From NCBI GenBank assembly GCA_946220865.1, contig CAMJYM010000003.1:1-64000 (forward strand): DNA of 64,000 nucleotides, in the 5' to 3' direction. The first letter of the stretch is position 1. Each line of letters starts with the position of its first letter. The DNA is from an uncultured Clostridia bacterium. Lineage in GTDB: Bacteria; Bacillota; Clostridia; Saccharofermentanales; DTU023. Below are positions 7,876-17,388 of this stretch, in pieces. The notes under the pieces were generated by a model. It saw nothing but the letters and a program-made list of their open reading frames with translations. It had not been told where the DNA came from and searched no databases. Both the position numbers and the translations under genes were made by a program.

Positions 7876-9969
7876 ATGAATGCAAAAGCAGAAGACAAAG
7901 AAAAGGCTAACACAGAACTAAAGCCTGAAAGCTCTAAAGCCAGCTCCGAGAGCGTCGTCACAGCGTCTACCCTGTCAGCTGGCGCTCTAACGAGCAAAAA
8001 AGCAACGCCTGCGGGCAGTAAAACAAGTTCGTCAGCCTCTCTGAAGCAGCTGCAGCTGCTCGCGCGGGATTATCCCGACGTGAAATCCGCAGCGGGCGAG
8101 ATCATCTATTTACAAATGCTCCTGAAGCTGCCCAAAGGCACGGAATATTTTTTCTCTGACCTGCACGGTGAGGCCGGAGCTTTTATTCACCTGCTGCGCA
8201 GCGCCTCAGGAACGGTGCGCCAGAAAATCCGCAGCATGTACGATAACCTGCTTTCGGGTGATGAACAGAATCAGCTCGCCAATCTCGTCTACGACCCGGA
8301 TAAAGTTCTGGCCATCCTCAGCCGTGAGGGACGCCTCAGTTCGGAGTGGAAACGCATCACCGCTTACCGCCTGGTAGAACTCCTGAAATACACTTCGTCC
8401 AAGTATCCCCGCGCCCGCATTCGCGAAAAAATGCCGGCGGCCTACAGGGAGATCATCGAAGAAATTATGAATTCACGGGCCCTCCTTGAGGACGAAACCA
8501 TCCATGCCGAAGCGGCCATGGATGTCATCATGAATTCCGAATACTGCAACGATTTTCTGCGTGAACTCTGCTTCATGATCCAGAACGTGGCCGTCGATCA
8601 ACTGCACGTCCTCGGCGATATCTTCGACCGAGGCCCGGCCCCTCATCGCATCATTGAAGAACTGATCTCCAGCCCGGCTGTCGATATTCAGTGGGGCAAT
8701 CACGATGTGGTCTGGATGGGAGCCGCCTCCGGTTCCCGGGTCTGCATGGCCAATGTCGTGCGCAATGCCGTCAACTACAATAATTTCGACTGCCTGGAGG
8801 ACGGCTACGCCATCAACCTGCGCCCGCTCTACAGTTTCGCCGCCAAAGAATATCGGGACGATCCCTGTACACGCTTTATGCCCAAGCTGCTGGACGAAAA
8901 TGAATACGACCGGGTCGAACCGGAAATCGCTGCAAAAATGCACAAAGCCATCGCGATCATTCAGTTTAAACTGGAAGGCCAGCTCCTGAAGCGTCATCCC
9001 GAGTACGAGATGTCGGATCGCATCGTTCTGGAAAAACTCGACCTGAAGAATAAAACCTATGTCCATAAGGGTAAGTCCTATCCCCTGCTGGATGAAAACT
9101 TCCCCACCGTCAATCCCGATGATCCTCTCACCCTGACTCCCGAAGAAGAAGCCGTGATGACGGCTCTGAGGGCTTCTTTCCGTCATGGCGAAGCGCTGCA
9201 CCGTCACATCAATTATCTCTTCAACTACGGTTCGACCTATCTCTGCATCAATCAAAATCTGCTCTTCCACGGCTGCATTCCCATGGATGAAGACGGCCAA
9301 TTTCGCGAGGTCAGCTTTCTCGGCCAGCCATACTCCGGCAAGGCCCTCATGGACGCCTGCCAGGCTGCCATCCGCGATGCCTGGTTTACGCCTTATGGTT
9401 CAGCCCGTCAGTGCTGCGCGCGCGACCTCATGTACTATCTCTGGTGTGGCCGCTATTCGCCGATGTTTGGCAAGAGCCAGATTTCCACTTTTGAGAATTA
9501 CTTTGTCGAGGACAAAGAGCTGCGCCGGGAAGTCTTTAATCCCTATTACAAGCTCGCGGAGCGTGAAGATATCTGCGTGAAAATACTCGAGGAATTTGGC
9601 CTCGACCCCACGCGCGCCCACGTGATTAACGGCCACGTCCCCGTAAAAATCAAAGACGGCGAAAGCCCCATGAAAGCCAACGGCAAATACTTTGTCATCG
9701 ACGGAGGTATCTCCAAAGCCTATCAGCCCAAAACGGGCATCGCCGGCTACACCATGATCTTCAACTCGCACATGCTCGCCCTGGTCGAACACAGTCGTTT
9801 CAGCGATATCGAAAACGACAAAGGCTCTTATATGCCGGAAATCCGCATTGTTGAACAGATGCCGCAGCGCCTCTTAATCGGCGATACCAACCGCGGCAAA
9901 ATCATCCGCGAGCGCATTGCTGATCTGGAGGCTCTGATCCGGGCCTACGAAAAGGGTCTGATTCACTAA
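7876..9969 (+). CDS. fbp: Fructose-1,6-bisphosphatase class III
   Basis: Hydrolyses fructose 1,6-bisphosphate to fructose 6-phosphate in gluconeogenesis; manganese-dependent class III (Firmicute) enzyme. Metallophosphoesterase motifs are visible: FSDLHGEAGAF, LHVLGDIFDRGPAPH and IQWGNHDVVWMGAA, and later INGHVPVK and DGGISKAYQ. From the ATG at 7876 the protein is 697 residues. Two ATGs (7870 and 7876) are close; GGAGGAG at 7861-7867 is spaced well only for 7876. The first 55 or so residues are a Ser/Ala/Lys-rich low-complexity extension before the family begins (LKQLQLLARDYPDV). It follows murC immediately and ends at a strong terminator. Confidence 0.96.
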   Translation: MNAKAEDKEKANTELKPESSKASSESVVTASTLSAGALTSKKATPAGSKTSSSASLKQLQLLARDYPDVKSAAGEIIYLQMLLKLPKGTEYFFSDLHGEAGAFIHLLRSASGTVRQKIRSMYDNLLSGDEQNQLANLVYDPDKVLAILSREGRLSSEWKRITAYRLVELLKYTSSKYPRARIREKMPAAYREIIEEIMNSRALLEDETIHAEAAMDVIMNSEYCNDFLRELCFMIQNVAVDQLHVLGDIFDRGPAPHRIIEELISSPAVDIQWGNHDVVWMGAASGSRVCMANVVRNAVNYNNFDCLEDGYAINLRPLYSFAAKEYRDDPCTRFMPKLLDENEYDRVEPEIAAKMHKAIAIIQFKLEGQLLKRHPEYEMSDRIVLEKLDLKNKTYVHKGKSYPLLDENFPTVNPDDPLTLTPEEEAVMTALRASFRHGEALHRHINYLFNYGSTYLCINQNLLFHGCIPMDEDGQFREVSFLGQPYSGKALMDACQAAIRDAWFTPYGSARQCCARDLMYYLWCGRYSPMFGKSQISTFENYFVEDKELRREVFNPYYKLAEREDICVKILEEFGLDPTRAHVINGHVPVKIKDGESPMKANGKYFVIDGGISKAYQPKTGIAGYTMIFNSHMLALVEHSRFSDIENDKGSYMPEIRIVEQMPQRLLIGDTNRGKIIRERIADLEALIRAYEKGLIH

Positions 9970-10025
9970 TCACAGAAAGGGCCTTTTCCCAAAAAAATAA
10001 CCAAAGCGGCTATCTGTCGATAAAT

Positions 10026-10060
10026 AAAACCCCGCAGCCTGATGGCTGCGGGGTTTTTAT
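10026..10060. terminator. Bidirectional Rho-independent terminator between fbp and ftsH
   Basis: A perfect 10-base-pair stem CCCCGCAGCC at 10030-10039 and GGCTGCGGGG at 10044-10053 with a TGAT loop, followed by TTTTTATTT on the plus strand and preceded by AAAA that gives a short T run on the minus strand. It lies between the convergent fbp and ftsH genes and can end both transcripts. Confidence 0.9.
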
Positions 10061-10088
10061 TTGAACGACTGTTCTAAGTGAAGCAAGC

Positions 10089-12107
10089 TTAAGGACGGTT
10101 CTCCGGATCCGCTGATGAACGATCAGCAGATGGCTCTATAGATTCAGGCTCAGACTCTGACTCAAACCCAGCAGTCTTCTCCACTGCAGATCCATCTGTT
10201 GCACGCGGAGCTGCAGCATCACCCAGCTCGTTGATGAAAGGATCGTCGCTGTCTCCCGGCGCATCGACATAATTGGCCGCATAAGCTTTATAAATTTCTT
10301 CAAATTCGCGTCCTTCGATCTTCTCTTTTTCCATAAGGACGGCAGCCAGTTGATCGAGCAGCACACGGTTTTCCTGAAGAACATCCAGTGTCTTGCTGTA
10401 GGCCTCGTCAAGAATGCTCTTCACTTCCTCGTCAATGGCTGAGGAAACTGACTCGCTGTGCTCCTTGGCATGGGCATAATCGAGGCCGAGGAAAACCTCG
10501 TCGTTGTCGGGCAGCACAAAATTGCCGAGCCGCTTGCTCATGCCGTATTTGGTTACCATCTCGCGGGCGATCTGGTTGCAGCGCTGCAGATCGCTGGAAG
10601 CTCCGGTACTGATGTCATCCTGGCTCAGCTGCTCGGCAGCACGGCCACCCAGGGCCACCATGATGCTGTGAATGAGATCACCGCGGGTCTGGAAGTAAAG
10701 ATCCTCGTTAGGCTTAAAGGCGGTATAGCCCCCAGCCCCGCTCGCGGGAATGATAGAGACCCGCTCCACACGCTGTGTTCTGGAAATCTGACGCAGGACA
10801 ATAGCATGCCCCGCCTCGTGATAAGCGGTCAGGTGTTTTTCCTTGTCGGTGATCACCCGGCTTTTCTTTTCGGGTCCGATGGTGATCTTAAAGACCGCTT
10901 CAGAAATATCTTCATACTGAATCGTGCGCTTGTTGTGACGCGCAGCGAGAAGGGCCGCTTCATTCAGGAGGTTGGCCAGATCCGCTCCCGTGAAGCCCGG
11001 AGTGATCTTAGCGATTTCACGGAGATCCACATTGGCTTCTATCGGTTTATCCTTGGCATGCACCTTGAGAATTTCAAAGCGTCCCTTCAGATCCGGGGGC
11101 ATGACGGTGATGCGACGGTCAAAACGACCTGGACGCAGCAAAGCCGGGTCAAGGATATCCGGACGGTTGGTCGCGGCCATAACGATAACGCCCTCATTAG
11201 GACCGAAGCCATCCATCTCAACGAGCAGCTGATTCAGAGTCTGTTCGCGTTCATCATGCCCGCCGCCGAGGCCTGCACCCCTGTGACGGCCCACGGCATC
11301 GATTTCGTCAATAAAGACGATACAGGGCGTTTTTTTCTTAGCGTCATTGAAAAGATCGCGGACGCGAGAAGCGCCCACGCCGACAAACATCTCGACAAAG
11401 TCTGAGCCTGAAATGGAGAAAAAGGGCACTGCAGCCTCGCCTGCAACAGCTTTGGCAAGCAGGGTTTTACCGGTTCCGGGAGGGCCCACAAGGAGGATGC
11501 CACGGGGGATCTTGGCCCCGAGTTTGGTGTATTTCTCCGGATGCTTGAGGAAATCGACAACTTCCTGGAGTTCAGCCTTTTCCTCATCGGCCCCGGCCAC
11601 ATCGGCAAAACTCACCTTGTTTTTGGCCGGATCATTGACCTTGGCGCGATTGCGACCAAAGTTCATCGCCGTTCTTCCGTCCCCGCCCTGCCGGCTGAAA
11701 GAAAACCAGACGAAAAAGGCCATTGAGCCAATCATGAGCACGAGCAGGATGATATTGAAAAGATTTGAAAAGTCTGTGGGCTGGTGATAGTCAAAAGAGC
11801 TAAGCTGAGAATCCTTCACTGCCTTCTGAAACATCTTATGGTAGTTTTCCACCATGAGGGGGTTGATTTTTTTAACCACCACCTGCGGGGCACGCCCATC
11901 TTTGGCCTTCATTTCGACATGCAGTTCATTGCCATTAAGGTCAACAGATTCGACTTTGCCTGAAACTATGTCTTTCTCAAGCGATGAGAGTGTCGGCTCC
12001 TCAGGATTTCCCATGCGCCCCATGAGAAAGCTCGAAAAGAGAATCACGACGAGCAAAATGATATAAAAAGACAGCCCGTTGCCTCTGGGTCTGTTGTTAA
12101 GATTCAT
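10089..12107 (-). CDS. ftsH: ATP-dependent zinc metalloprotease FtsH
   Basis: Membrane-anchored AAA protease that degrades misfolded membrane proteins and regulators; 672 residues. Two membrane spans at about 14-30 and 116-135 flank an extracytoplasmic domain. Walker A GPPGTGKT is at 208-215, Walker B CIVFIDEIDAVG near 262-273, the second region of homology ATNRPDILDPALLRPGRFD near 312-330, and the zinc motif HEAGH at 430-434. The C-terminal 50 residues are acidic and Ser/Pro-rich. It is preceded by hpt with a 6-base gap and an AAGGA ribosome binding site. The tilS-hpt-ftsH order is conserved in Firmicutes. Confidence 0.98.
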   Translation of the reverse strand: MNLNNRPRGNGLSFYIILLVVILFSSFLMGRMGNPEEPTLSSLEKDIVSGKVESVDLNGNELHVEMKAKDGRAPQVVVKKINPLMVENYHKMFQKAVKDSQLSSFDYHQPTDFSNLFNIILLVLMIGSMAFFVWFSFSRQGGDGRTAMNFGRNRAKVNDPAKNKVSFADVAGADEEKAELQEVVDFLKHPEKYTKLGAKIPRGILLVGPPGTGKTLLAKAVAGEAAVPFFSISGSDFVEMFVGVGASRVRDLFNDAKKKTPCIVFIDEIDAVGRHRGAGLGGGHDEREQTLNQLLVEMDGFGPNEGVIVMAATNRPDILDPALLRPGRFDRRITVMPPDLKGRFEILKVHAKDKPIEANVDLREIAKITPGFTGADLANLLNEAALLAARHNKRTIQYEDISEAVFKITIGPEKKSRVITDKEKHLTAYHEAGHAIVLRQISRTQRVERVSIIPASGAGGYTAFKPNEDLYFQTRGDLIHSIMVALGGRAAEQLSQDDISTGASSDLQRCNQIAREMVTKYGMSKRLGNFVLPDNDEVFLGLDYAHAKEHSESVSSAIDEEVKSILDEAYSKTLDVLQENRVLLDQLAAVLMEKEKIEGREFEEIYKAYAANYVDAPGDSDDPFINELGDAAAPRATDGSAVEKTAGFESESEPESIEPSADRSSADPENRP

Positions 12108-12113
12108 GCTTGT

Positions 12114-12647
12114 TTAATCCTTCCCATCATCGGCGAGAACAGCCACGTAAGGCAGCTGACGATATAATTGCTTATAGTCCAGTCCATAACCAACGACAAA
12201 TTCATTGGGAATGGCCATACCGATATAGTCCACATCAACATCCACCACACGGCAATCCGGCTTGTCAAAAGCTGTACAAAGTCGAATCGAGGCCGGCCCA
12301 CGAGTGGCTAGAAGCTTTTTTAAATGCCTCAGCGTCAGCCCCGTATCAACCACATCTTCGACAATCAGCACATCCTTGCCGGCAATATCCTGGTCAATAT
12401 CCTTGATGATTTTCACGACACCGGAACTCTTCGTCCCGCTGTAACTCGAAACAGACATAAAGTCGATGGTCAGCGGAACATCAATTTCGCGCATCAGATC
12501 AGAAAGAAAAACCACCGCTCCTTTAAGAACAGCGATCAGAATAAGATCCTTGCCCTGATAATCCCGACTGATTTCCCGGCCAACACGACGGCACATCTCC
12601 TGAATCTGCTCACGCGTGACAAGTTCTTTAGAAATAACTTTTCCCAT
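12114..12647 (-). CDS. hpt: Hypoxanthine phosphoribosyltransferase
   Basis: Purine salvage enzyme that joins hypoxanthine (or guanine) to PRPP in the cytoplasm; 177 residues, normal length. The PRPP-binding motif VLIVEDVVDTGLTL is at about residues 94-107, and the N-terminal LIAVLKGAVVFLSDL and the flexible loop MSVSSYSGTKSSG are typical. A GAGG ribosome binding site precedes the ATG at 12647. It lies 6 bases before ftsH and after tilS, the usual Firmicute arrangement, although here 208 bases without a recognisable gene separate it from tilS. Confidence 0.96.
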   Translation of the reverse strand: MGKVISKELVTREQIQEMCRRVGREISRDYQGKDLILIAVLKGAVVFLSDLMREIDVPLTIDFMSVSSYSGTKSSGVVKIIKDIDQDIAGKDVLIVEDVVDTGLTLRHLKKLLATRGPASIRLCTAFDKPDCRVVDVDVDYIGMAIPNEFVVGYGLDYKQLYRQLPYVAVLADDGKD

Positions 12648-12855
12648 CTTTATGCCTCGATTCCCTTAAGAAAACAAAAATATTATAACAAGTCAGGAAG
12701 TAAAATTCAGCCCCAGTGCTGATCTCGGCCATTCTGGTGCAAACGTTACCAAAGCGGCGCTGAAGTTCATCTTGTCTGAAGAGGGTTACCCAACACCCGC
12801 GAGCCGATATAAACAGGGTTTCCTGTCTTTCGCTCAAGTTAAGTCGAAAACGACG

Positions 12856-13956
12856 TTATCCCTCCAGCTCGAGGCGAAAAATACACAGTAGAAGCCTGCG
12901 GCCGCCCGGCAGGTCAAATTGCGCAGAGGTCGGCAACTCCTCCAGTTTTTTGCGCAGTGAAAGCCAGGTTTTTCGCGGCAGAACACGTAGTTCATCAGAG
13001 GGGCCTGCATTCAGAGCGGTCGCCAGCCAGAGGCTGATCACCCTGTAGTAAAGACCCGGGTGAAACTGCAGTAAGGCTTTTAAGTTGAGCGCGCCGGAGC
13101 CAAGAAGCAGACGATCAAGCGCTGCCCTGGCCTCATCTTCAAGCAGAGCATTCTCCTCTTCAAGGTTTTCTGCGAGATCTGAGAGCTGCTGGTAAAGCGG
13201 GCGCTCTGAAATATCCTGCCAGAGCGGAAGCAGTTGATGGCGCACCCGGTTGCGCAGAAAATCATCTTCAGAGTTACTTGCGTCTTCGCAGTACAGAAGT
13301 CTGCGCTCACGGGCAAAAGCCTCAATGCGACTGCGCTCTGTGAGAAGAAGCGGACGCAGCTTGGAACCATCTCGATAAGGCATGGCGCAAAGACCCTTAA
13401 GTCCTGTGCCACGTGTCATTTGCAGGATAAGGGTCTCCGCCCGGTCATTGAGATGATGACCAAGAACGAGAAAGGCCGGAGGCTGCGGAGATTTCATAGG
13501 CTTTTCCTGCCTGGCTTCCGTGAAGGGCCGGTAAGAAGCCTGAACTTGAAGTTTTTCAGTGACAGAGGCCAGTTCTTCGTCAAAGAAACGGTGGCGTGCA
13601 AAACGGGCCGCCTCCTCAAGACCTGCCCCCCTTTCGGCAGCCAGGGCCCGCACATCCGCCCCGCCTTCTCTCAGCGGTACCGCATAGCGGGCACAAAGCT
13701 CCCGGATAAACTGACTTTCCTCGGCATCCGTATCTCCGCGCAAGCCGTGATTAAAGTGCAGGGCAAGAAAAGGCAAATTTTCCATGTGGCGGAGCCAGAC
13801 TAAAAAAGTAAACAGGACAAGCGAATCAACGCCGCCCGAGAGCGCAAGACAAAAGAAGGGTTTTTCTTCGAAAGAAATACGTGCGCGCAAGTCTCGAGCG
13901 AGTTGGAAGAAAAAGCCGCTGCGCTCTTCAAAATCCGGCCACGAGTTACTGTTCAT
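12856..13956 (-). CDS. tilS: tRNA(Ile)-lysidine synthetase
   Basis: Modifies C34 of the isoleucine CAU anticodon to lysidine, so that the tRNA reads AUA. The N-terminal PP-loop ATP pyrophosphatase motif LALSGGVDSLVL is at about residues 37-48, followed by LHFNHGLRGDTDAEE and LGHHLNDRAETLILQMTRGTGLKGL, all TilS hallmarks. At 366 residues it is shorter than many TilS proteins (about 430-470), and the C-terminal substrate-binding domain seems reduced. An odd Gln/Lys/Pro-rich linker (about residues 138-155) lies inside the N-terminal domain. Its ATG overlaps the dnaB stop (TAATG), implying translational coupling. Confidence 0.93.
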   Translation of the reverse strand: MNSNSWPDFEERSGFFFQLARDLRARISFEEKPFFCLALSGGVDSLVLFTFLVWLRHMENLPFLALHFNHGLRGDTDAEESQFIRELCARYAVPLREGGADVRALAAERGAGLEEAARFARHRFFDEELASVTEKLQVQASYRPFTEARQEKPMKSPQPPAFLVLGHHLNDRAETLILQMTRGTGLKGLCAMPYRDGSKLRPLLLTERSRIEAFARERRLLYCEDASNSEDDFLRNRVRHQLLPLWQDISERPLYQQLSDLAENLEEENALLEDEARAALDRLLLGSGALNLKALLQFHPGLYYRVISLWLATALNAGPSDELRVLPRKTWLSLRKKLEELPTSAQFDLPGGRRLLLCIFRLELEG

Positions 13957-15377
13957 TAAAACGGCGGGGCTTCCGGCAACGGGCGTTGATCTTCAAGTTC
14001 ACTGAAACGGGTAAATTCAGGCTGCCATCCAAGCTCAATGGTTTTCGTCGCCCCATGGCGATTCTTGGCAATGATAAGTTCAGCAACTTCCACACCCGTA
14101 TTCCCTGCTGAACTCTCTTCGCGCCCCTCATTATCTTCAAGATCCTTGTAATAATCCTCTCGATAAAGAAACATCACCACATCGGCGTCCTGCTCAATGG
14201 CACCGGAATCACGAAGATCAGAAAGCATGGGTCGCTTATTGCTGCGGGCTTCACAGGCTCGGGATAGCTGAGAAAGCGCAATAACAGGAACATCTAACTC
14301 GCGCGCCATAATCTTCAGATTGCGGGAAATGTCTGAAATTTCCTGTTGACGATTATCCTGTCGCGTGCGGGAGGAGGACATAAGTTGCAGATAGTCCACG
14401 ACAACCAGGCCCAGTTTAGGCTCTTTGAGACGCAATTCACGGCAACGCGACAGCATTTCCAGCGGTGAAATCCCCGAACGGTCATCAATATAGATAGGAG
14501 CTTCATAAATTTTCGGGAAAGCCTGGCCGATATCCTCCCATTCCTGGTCCGAGAGGCGGCCATCCGAGAGTTTTCGTGAATCGATGGACAGACGTGTGGC
14601 CAGAAAACGTGTGGATACCTCAGCTTTTGACATTTCCAGACTGAAAATGGCAGAAGGAACCGCTTCCTTGCTGCTCATGCTGACTCGCTGCACGATGTTA
14701 AAGGCCAGAGCCGATTTACCCATGCCCGGTCGGGCCGCAAGAATAAGCAATGAGCCTTTGCGAAGGCCACCGATAATCTGATCCAGAGAGGCAAAACCGG
14801 AACGAATACTTGGACTTTCCTCAGTTTTAGCCAGACGATCCAGTTCAGTGAGCTTGTCCGCCAGCACTTTACCCAGAGAGGAAAAGCCACGGTCACCCTC
14901 ACCCTCCCGTATCGTGTAGAGACGTTCGGCCGCAACATCGACAATCTGCCTCAGCCCTGCTTCTTCTTTATAACAGGCCCCGATCAGGTCAACAAAAGTT
15001 TTAATGAGACTGCGCAGGCGGGATTTTTCCTTCACCATATCCACATAAAAGTGGTCGTTATGCAGATAGGGAATGCTGTCAGAAAGTGCGGAAATGGCCG
15101 CGACACCGCCAACTTTATCCACAAGCCCGCGTTTTTCCAGATCGTCAGTTACGGAAATCAGGTCAACGGGCTTATTTTCGGAAAAAAGATGTTCAACCGT
15201 CTCGAAAATGAGTTTATGGTCATTGTAGAAAAAATCGTCCGGAACCAGTTCTGCCATCATGTAGGAGAGACTGTCCGGCTTTAAAAGGGCACAACCTAAA
15301 ACAGCCTGCTCAGCCTGCTGGCTGTTGGGCATTTCTTCCTTCCCCAGAGGGCTTGTGGACAAAATTTTCTCTGCCAT
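13956..15377 (-). CDS. dnaB: Replicative DNA helicase DnaB
   Basis: Hexameric helicase that unwinds DNA at the replication fork; 473 residues. The N-terminal domain starts at PNSQQAEQAVLGCALL and the RecA-like C-terminal domain has Walker A AARPGMGKSALAFNI (about residues 216-230), the Walker B region LGLVVVDYLQLM and the DLRDSGAIEQDADVVMFL segment. It has its own space upstream (190 bases containing the rplI terminator) and is followed by tilS with a one-base overlap. It ends in a short acidic and proline-rich tail. Confidence 0.97.
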   Translation of the reverse strand: MAEKILSTSPLGKEEMPNSQQAEQAVLGCALLKPDSLSYMMAELVPDDFFYNDHKLIFETVEHLFSENKPVDLISVTDDLEKRGLVDKVGGVAAISALSDSIPYLHNDHFYVDMVKEKSRLRSLIKTFVDLIGACYKEEAGLRQIVDVAAERLYTIREGEGDRGFSSLGKVLADKLTELDRLAKTEESPSIRSGFASLDQIIGGLRKGSLLILAARPGMGKSALAFNIVQRVSMSSKEAVPSAIFSLEMSKAEVSTRFLATRLSIDSRKLSDGRLSDQEWEDIGQAFPKIYEAPIYIDDRSGISPLEMLSRCRELRLKEPKLGLVVVDYLQLMSSSRTRQDNRQQEISDISRNLKIMARELDVPVIALSQLSRACEARSNKRPMLSDLRDSGAIEQDADVVMFLYREDYYKDLEDNEGREESSAGNTGVEVAELIIAKNRHGATKTIELGWQPEFTRFSELEDQRPLPEAPPF

Positions 15378-15400
15378 AAATTTCCTCAGTAAGGCTTAGC

Positions 15401-15452
15401 TTAAAACAAAAACCCGGCGCTCCGGATGCTCAGAGCTTCCGCAGGGCGCCGG
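15401..15452 (-). terminator. Rho-independent terminator after rplI
   Basis: On the minus strand CCGGCGC (15452-15446) pairs with GCGCCGG (15420-15414) around an imperfect inner stem, followed by GTTTTTGTTTT. It separates rplI from dnaB, so dnaB probably has its own promoter within 15453-15567 or just after the terminator. Confidence 0.8.
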
Positions 15453-15567
15453 ATAAGGACACAAAAGGACAAACTCCGAAGCGGCTTTGCATTAAACCCG
15501 AAAACAAACTTAGGGCATCTGTTCAGACCAGCTTACAGGAGGCGCTTTCATCGCTACATCGCAGCGA

Positions 15568-16140
15568 TCAGGCTTCAGGAGTTTCCTCCGCAGAGGTCTC
15601 AGAAACCGTTTCAACAGCAGCATCAGCAGCAGCGTTTTCTTCAACAGCCTCGGCCTTAGCAGCAGGTTTTTTATCTTCTGCCGCAGCTTCTTTGCCACCT
15701 TCAACTTTAACTTCCACTTCGAAAGCAGCAGAAACCTCAGAATGCAGACGCACTTCGACCGGATATAATCCTGCGCTCTTAATCTGCTCTTTGCAGACGA
15801 TATCGCGCTTTTCAACTTCAAAACCCATTTCCGCCAAAGCAGAAGCGATGTCCTGGTTGGTCACAGTTCCATAGACACGACCACCTTCGCCGCCCTTGAG
15901 GCTGAGGACAACACGCTTGCCCTGAATTTCCTTTGAAAGGGCAGTGGCTTTTTCCAGACGCTGCTGGGCCTTCGCTTCAAAAGCTTTTTGTTTGGTTTTG
16001 ACCATGTTCAGATTTTGTGGTGTCGCTTCAATCGCGAGGTCACGGCGGAAAAGGAAATTATTGGCATAACCGCGCTTGACTTCGACGAGTTCTCCGGCAT
16101 TGCCGAGACCTCTGACATCATCCATTAAGACAACTTTCAT
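15568..16140 (-). CDS. rplI: 50S ribosomal protein L9 with acidic tail
   Basis: Binds 23S rRNA in the large subunit. The N-terminal RNA-binding domain reads MKVVLMDDVRGLGNAGE with the family pattern GYANNFLFRRDLAIEAT; the long helix and C-terminal domain end near residue 148. L9 is normally about 148-150 residues; here 190, because of a Glu/Ala/Val-rich, lysine-poor tail of some 40 residues starting at GGKEAAAEDKKPAAKAE. The tail is low-complexity and probably disordered. The AGGG site is close to the ATG. It is separated from rpsR by a terminator, so it is transcribed apart from rpsF-ssb-rpsR. Confidence 0.97.
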   Translation of the reverse strand: MKVVLMDDVRGLGNAGELVEVKRGYANNFLFRRDLAIEATPQNLNMVKTKQKAFEAKAQQRLEKATALSKEIQGKRVVLSLKGGEGGRVYGTVTNQDIASALAEMGFEVEKRDIVCKEQIKSAGLYPVEVRLHSEVSAAFEVEVKVEGGKEAAAEDKKPAAKAEAVEENAAADAAVETVSETSAEETPEA

Positions 16141-16240
16141 ATTACCCTGGGAAGCTTCCTTCCCTTCACCTTTCTCTGATGGCTCGTCCGTTTACTCTGA
16201 TGGTTCATTCGTCTGTGAAAACAGAGATGAGCCAGATTGG

Positions 16241-16286
16241 GAAAAAAGAGGGGGCTTTCCGTCAATCACCGAGAAGGCCCCCTCCC
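16241..16286 (-). terminator. Rho-independent terminator after rpsR
   Basis: On the minus strand GAGGGGGC (16284-16277) pairs with GCCCCCTC (16255-16248), followed by TTTTTT at 16247-16242. It ends the rpsF-ssb-rpsR operon before rplI. Just downstream (16170-16220) a TCTGATGG motif is repeated about 20 bases apart. Confidence 0.85.
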
Positions 16287-16306
16287 GTTCTTTTATCCAG
16301 GAAGGA

Positions 16307-16567
16307 CTAGTCGTCGCTGTAGGGCAGCAGAGCGACCTGACGGGCACGCTTGATGGCCGTCGTCACAGCACGCTGATGTTTGGCGCAGGTACCGGACATA
16401 CGGCGGGGCAAAATCTTCCCACTTTCCGCAACAAACTTTCTGAGCGTCGCCACATCCTTATAATCAGGCTGTAAATCTTTTTCAGCGCAGAAGAGGCAAA
16501 CTTTTCTTCTTCCTCTTCTCGGTTTAAAACCGCCGCGGAAATTGCCTCCACGTTTATTTTCGGCCAT
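16307..16567 (-). CDS. rpsR: 30S ribosomal protein S18
   Basis: Small-subunit protein that pairs with S6 on the platform. 86 residues with the S18 pattern KVCLFCAEKDLQPDYKD, then TLRKFVAESGKILPRRMSGTCAKHQR. Four cysteines could suggest a zinc-retaining form: two in CLFC plus the C of GTC and the following histidine. Strong AAAGGAGG ribosome binding site. It follows ssb by 25 bases, the standard rpsF-ssb-rpsR operon. Confidence 0.98.
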   Translation of the reverse strand: MAENKRGGNFRGGFKPRRGRRKVCLFCAEKDLQPDYKDVATLRKFVAESGKILPRRMSGTCAKHQRAVTTAIKRARQVALLPYSDD

Positions 16568-16592
16568 GATTGGCCTCCTTTCAAAATATCAG

Positions 16593-17045
16593 TTAAATAT
16601 CAAAAGGCAGAGATGTGTCGTCGCTGTCGACCGGCAGGAAACCATCCCCTTCGGGGATGCTGGCCGGTTTGCTGCTGCGCTGCGAGTTGCTTCTATCGTA
16701 GGAGTTATTGTCTCTTCCGCTATCGTCACGGCGAGATTCGGCAAAATAAATTTCGTCAACAATGACTTCCGTGATGTAATGGCGCTTTCCCTCATTGTCA
16801 TCCCAACTGCGCGGCTGAATGGAACCAACCACGGCCATACGGGAGCCTTTGCTGAAATAGCGCGAAGCAAAATCGGCCTGTTGCCGCCAGGCTACACAGG
16901 GAATAAAATCTGTTTCCCTCTGGCCACTTGCATTTTTGAAGCGGCGGTCAACCGCCAGCGTAAAGCTGCAAACACTGGTATCGTTACCTGTCTTACGTAA
17001 TTCCGGATCCTTGGTCAGACGACCCATGAGAATTGCTTTATTCAT
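16593..17045 (-). CDS. ssb: Single-stranded DNA-binding protein
   Basis: Coats single-stranded DNA in replication and repair. 150 residues; the OB fold starts MNKAILMGRLTKDPELRKT, with FTLAVDRRF and DFIPCVAWRQQADF, followed by a flexible Arg/Asp/Ser-rich linker and the conserved acidic tip DDTSLPFDI that recruits partner proteins. It lies between rpsF and rpsR with good spacing (AAGGTGAGAG before the ATG). Confidence 0.98.
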   Translation of the reverse strand: MNKAILMGRLTKDPELRKTGNDTSVCSFTLAVDRRFKNASGQRETDFIPCVAWRQQADFASRYFSKGSRMAVVGSIQPRSWDDNEGKRHYITEVIVDEIYFAESRRDDSGRDNNSYDRSNSQRSSKPASIPEGDGFLPVDSDDTSLPFDI

Positions 17046-17100
17046 CTCTCACCTTTTCCCGAGCTTCGCTCGTTCCTGATCAACGGTCAGATGACCGTCC

Positions 17101-17388
17101 TTATTCTTCTACTGCGGTCGTCAGATAACGCAAGACTTTGTCGTTGATCCCGAGCTGACGTTCGAGTTCAGTGGGGAACTCGGGCTCGGCGCTGAAATGC
17201 ATCAGAACGTAATAACCTTCGCTGAGATCGTTGATCTCATAGGCCAGTTTTCTGTTGCCCCAGATATCAGTATCCGTCACGCTGCCATTTTCGGCGATCA
17301 GAGCCGTGATTTTGTCAACCTGCTCCTGAAGCGCTTCCTCACCGATAGTGGGATTCAGAACGAAAAGCAATTCGTATGCTTTTGCCAT
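17101..17388 (-). CDS. rpsF: 30S ribosomal protein S6
   Basis: Small-subunit protein, partner of S18, first gene of the rpsF-ssb-rpsR operon. From the ATG at 17388 it is 95 residues (MAKAYELLFVLNPTIGEEAL), the normal S6 length, with the family segment WGNRKLAYEINDLSEGYYVLMHF. The open frame extends 26 codons further upstream, but AAAGGAGGTGA sits just before 17388, so the longer version is rejected. Confidence 0.97.
   Translation of the reverse strand: MAKAYELLFVLNPTIGEEALQEQVDKITALIAENGSVTDTDIWGNRKLAYEINDLSEGYYVLMHFSAEPEFPTELERQLGINDKVLRYLTTAVEE

Noticed and set aside
8473..9300. 275-codon minus-strand frame inside fbp
   Set aside because: Entirely antisense to a conserved enzyme, with no recognisable domain.
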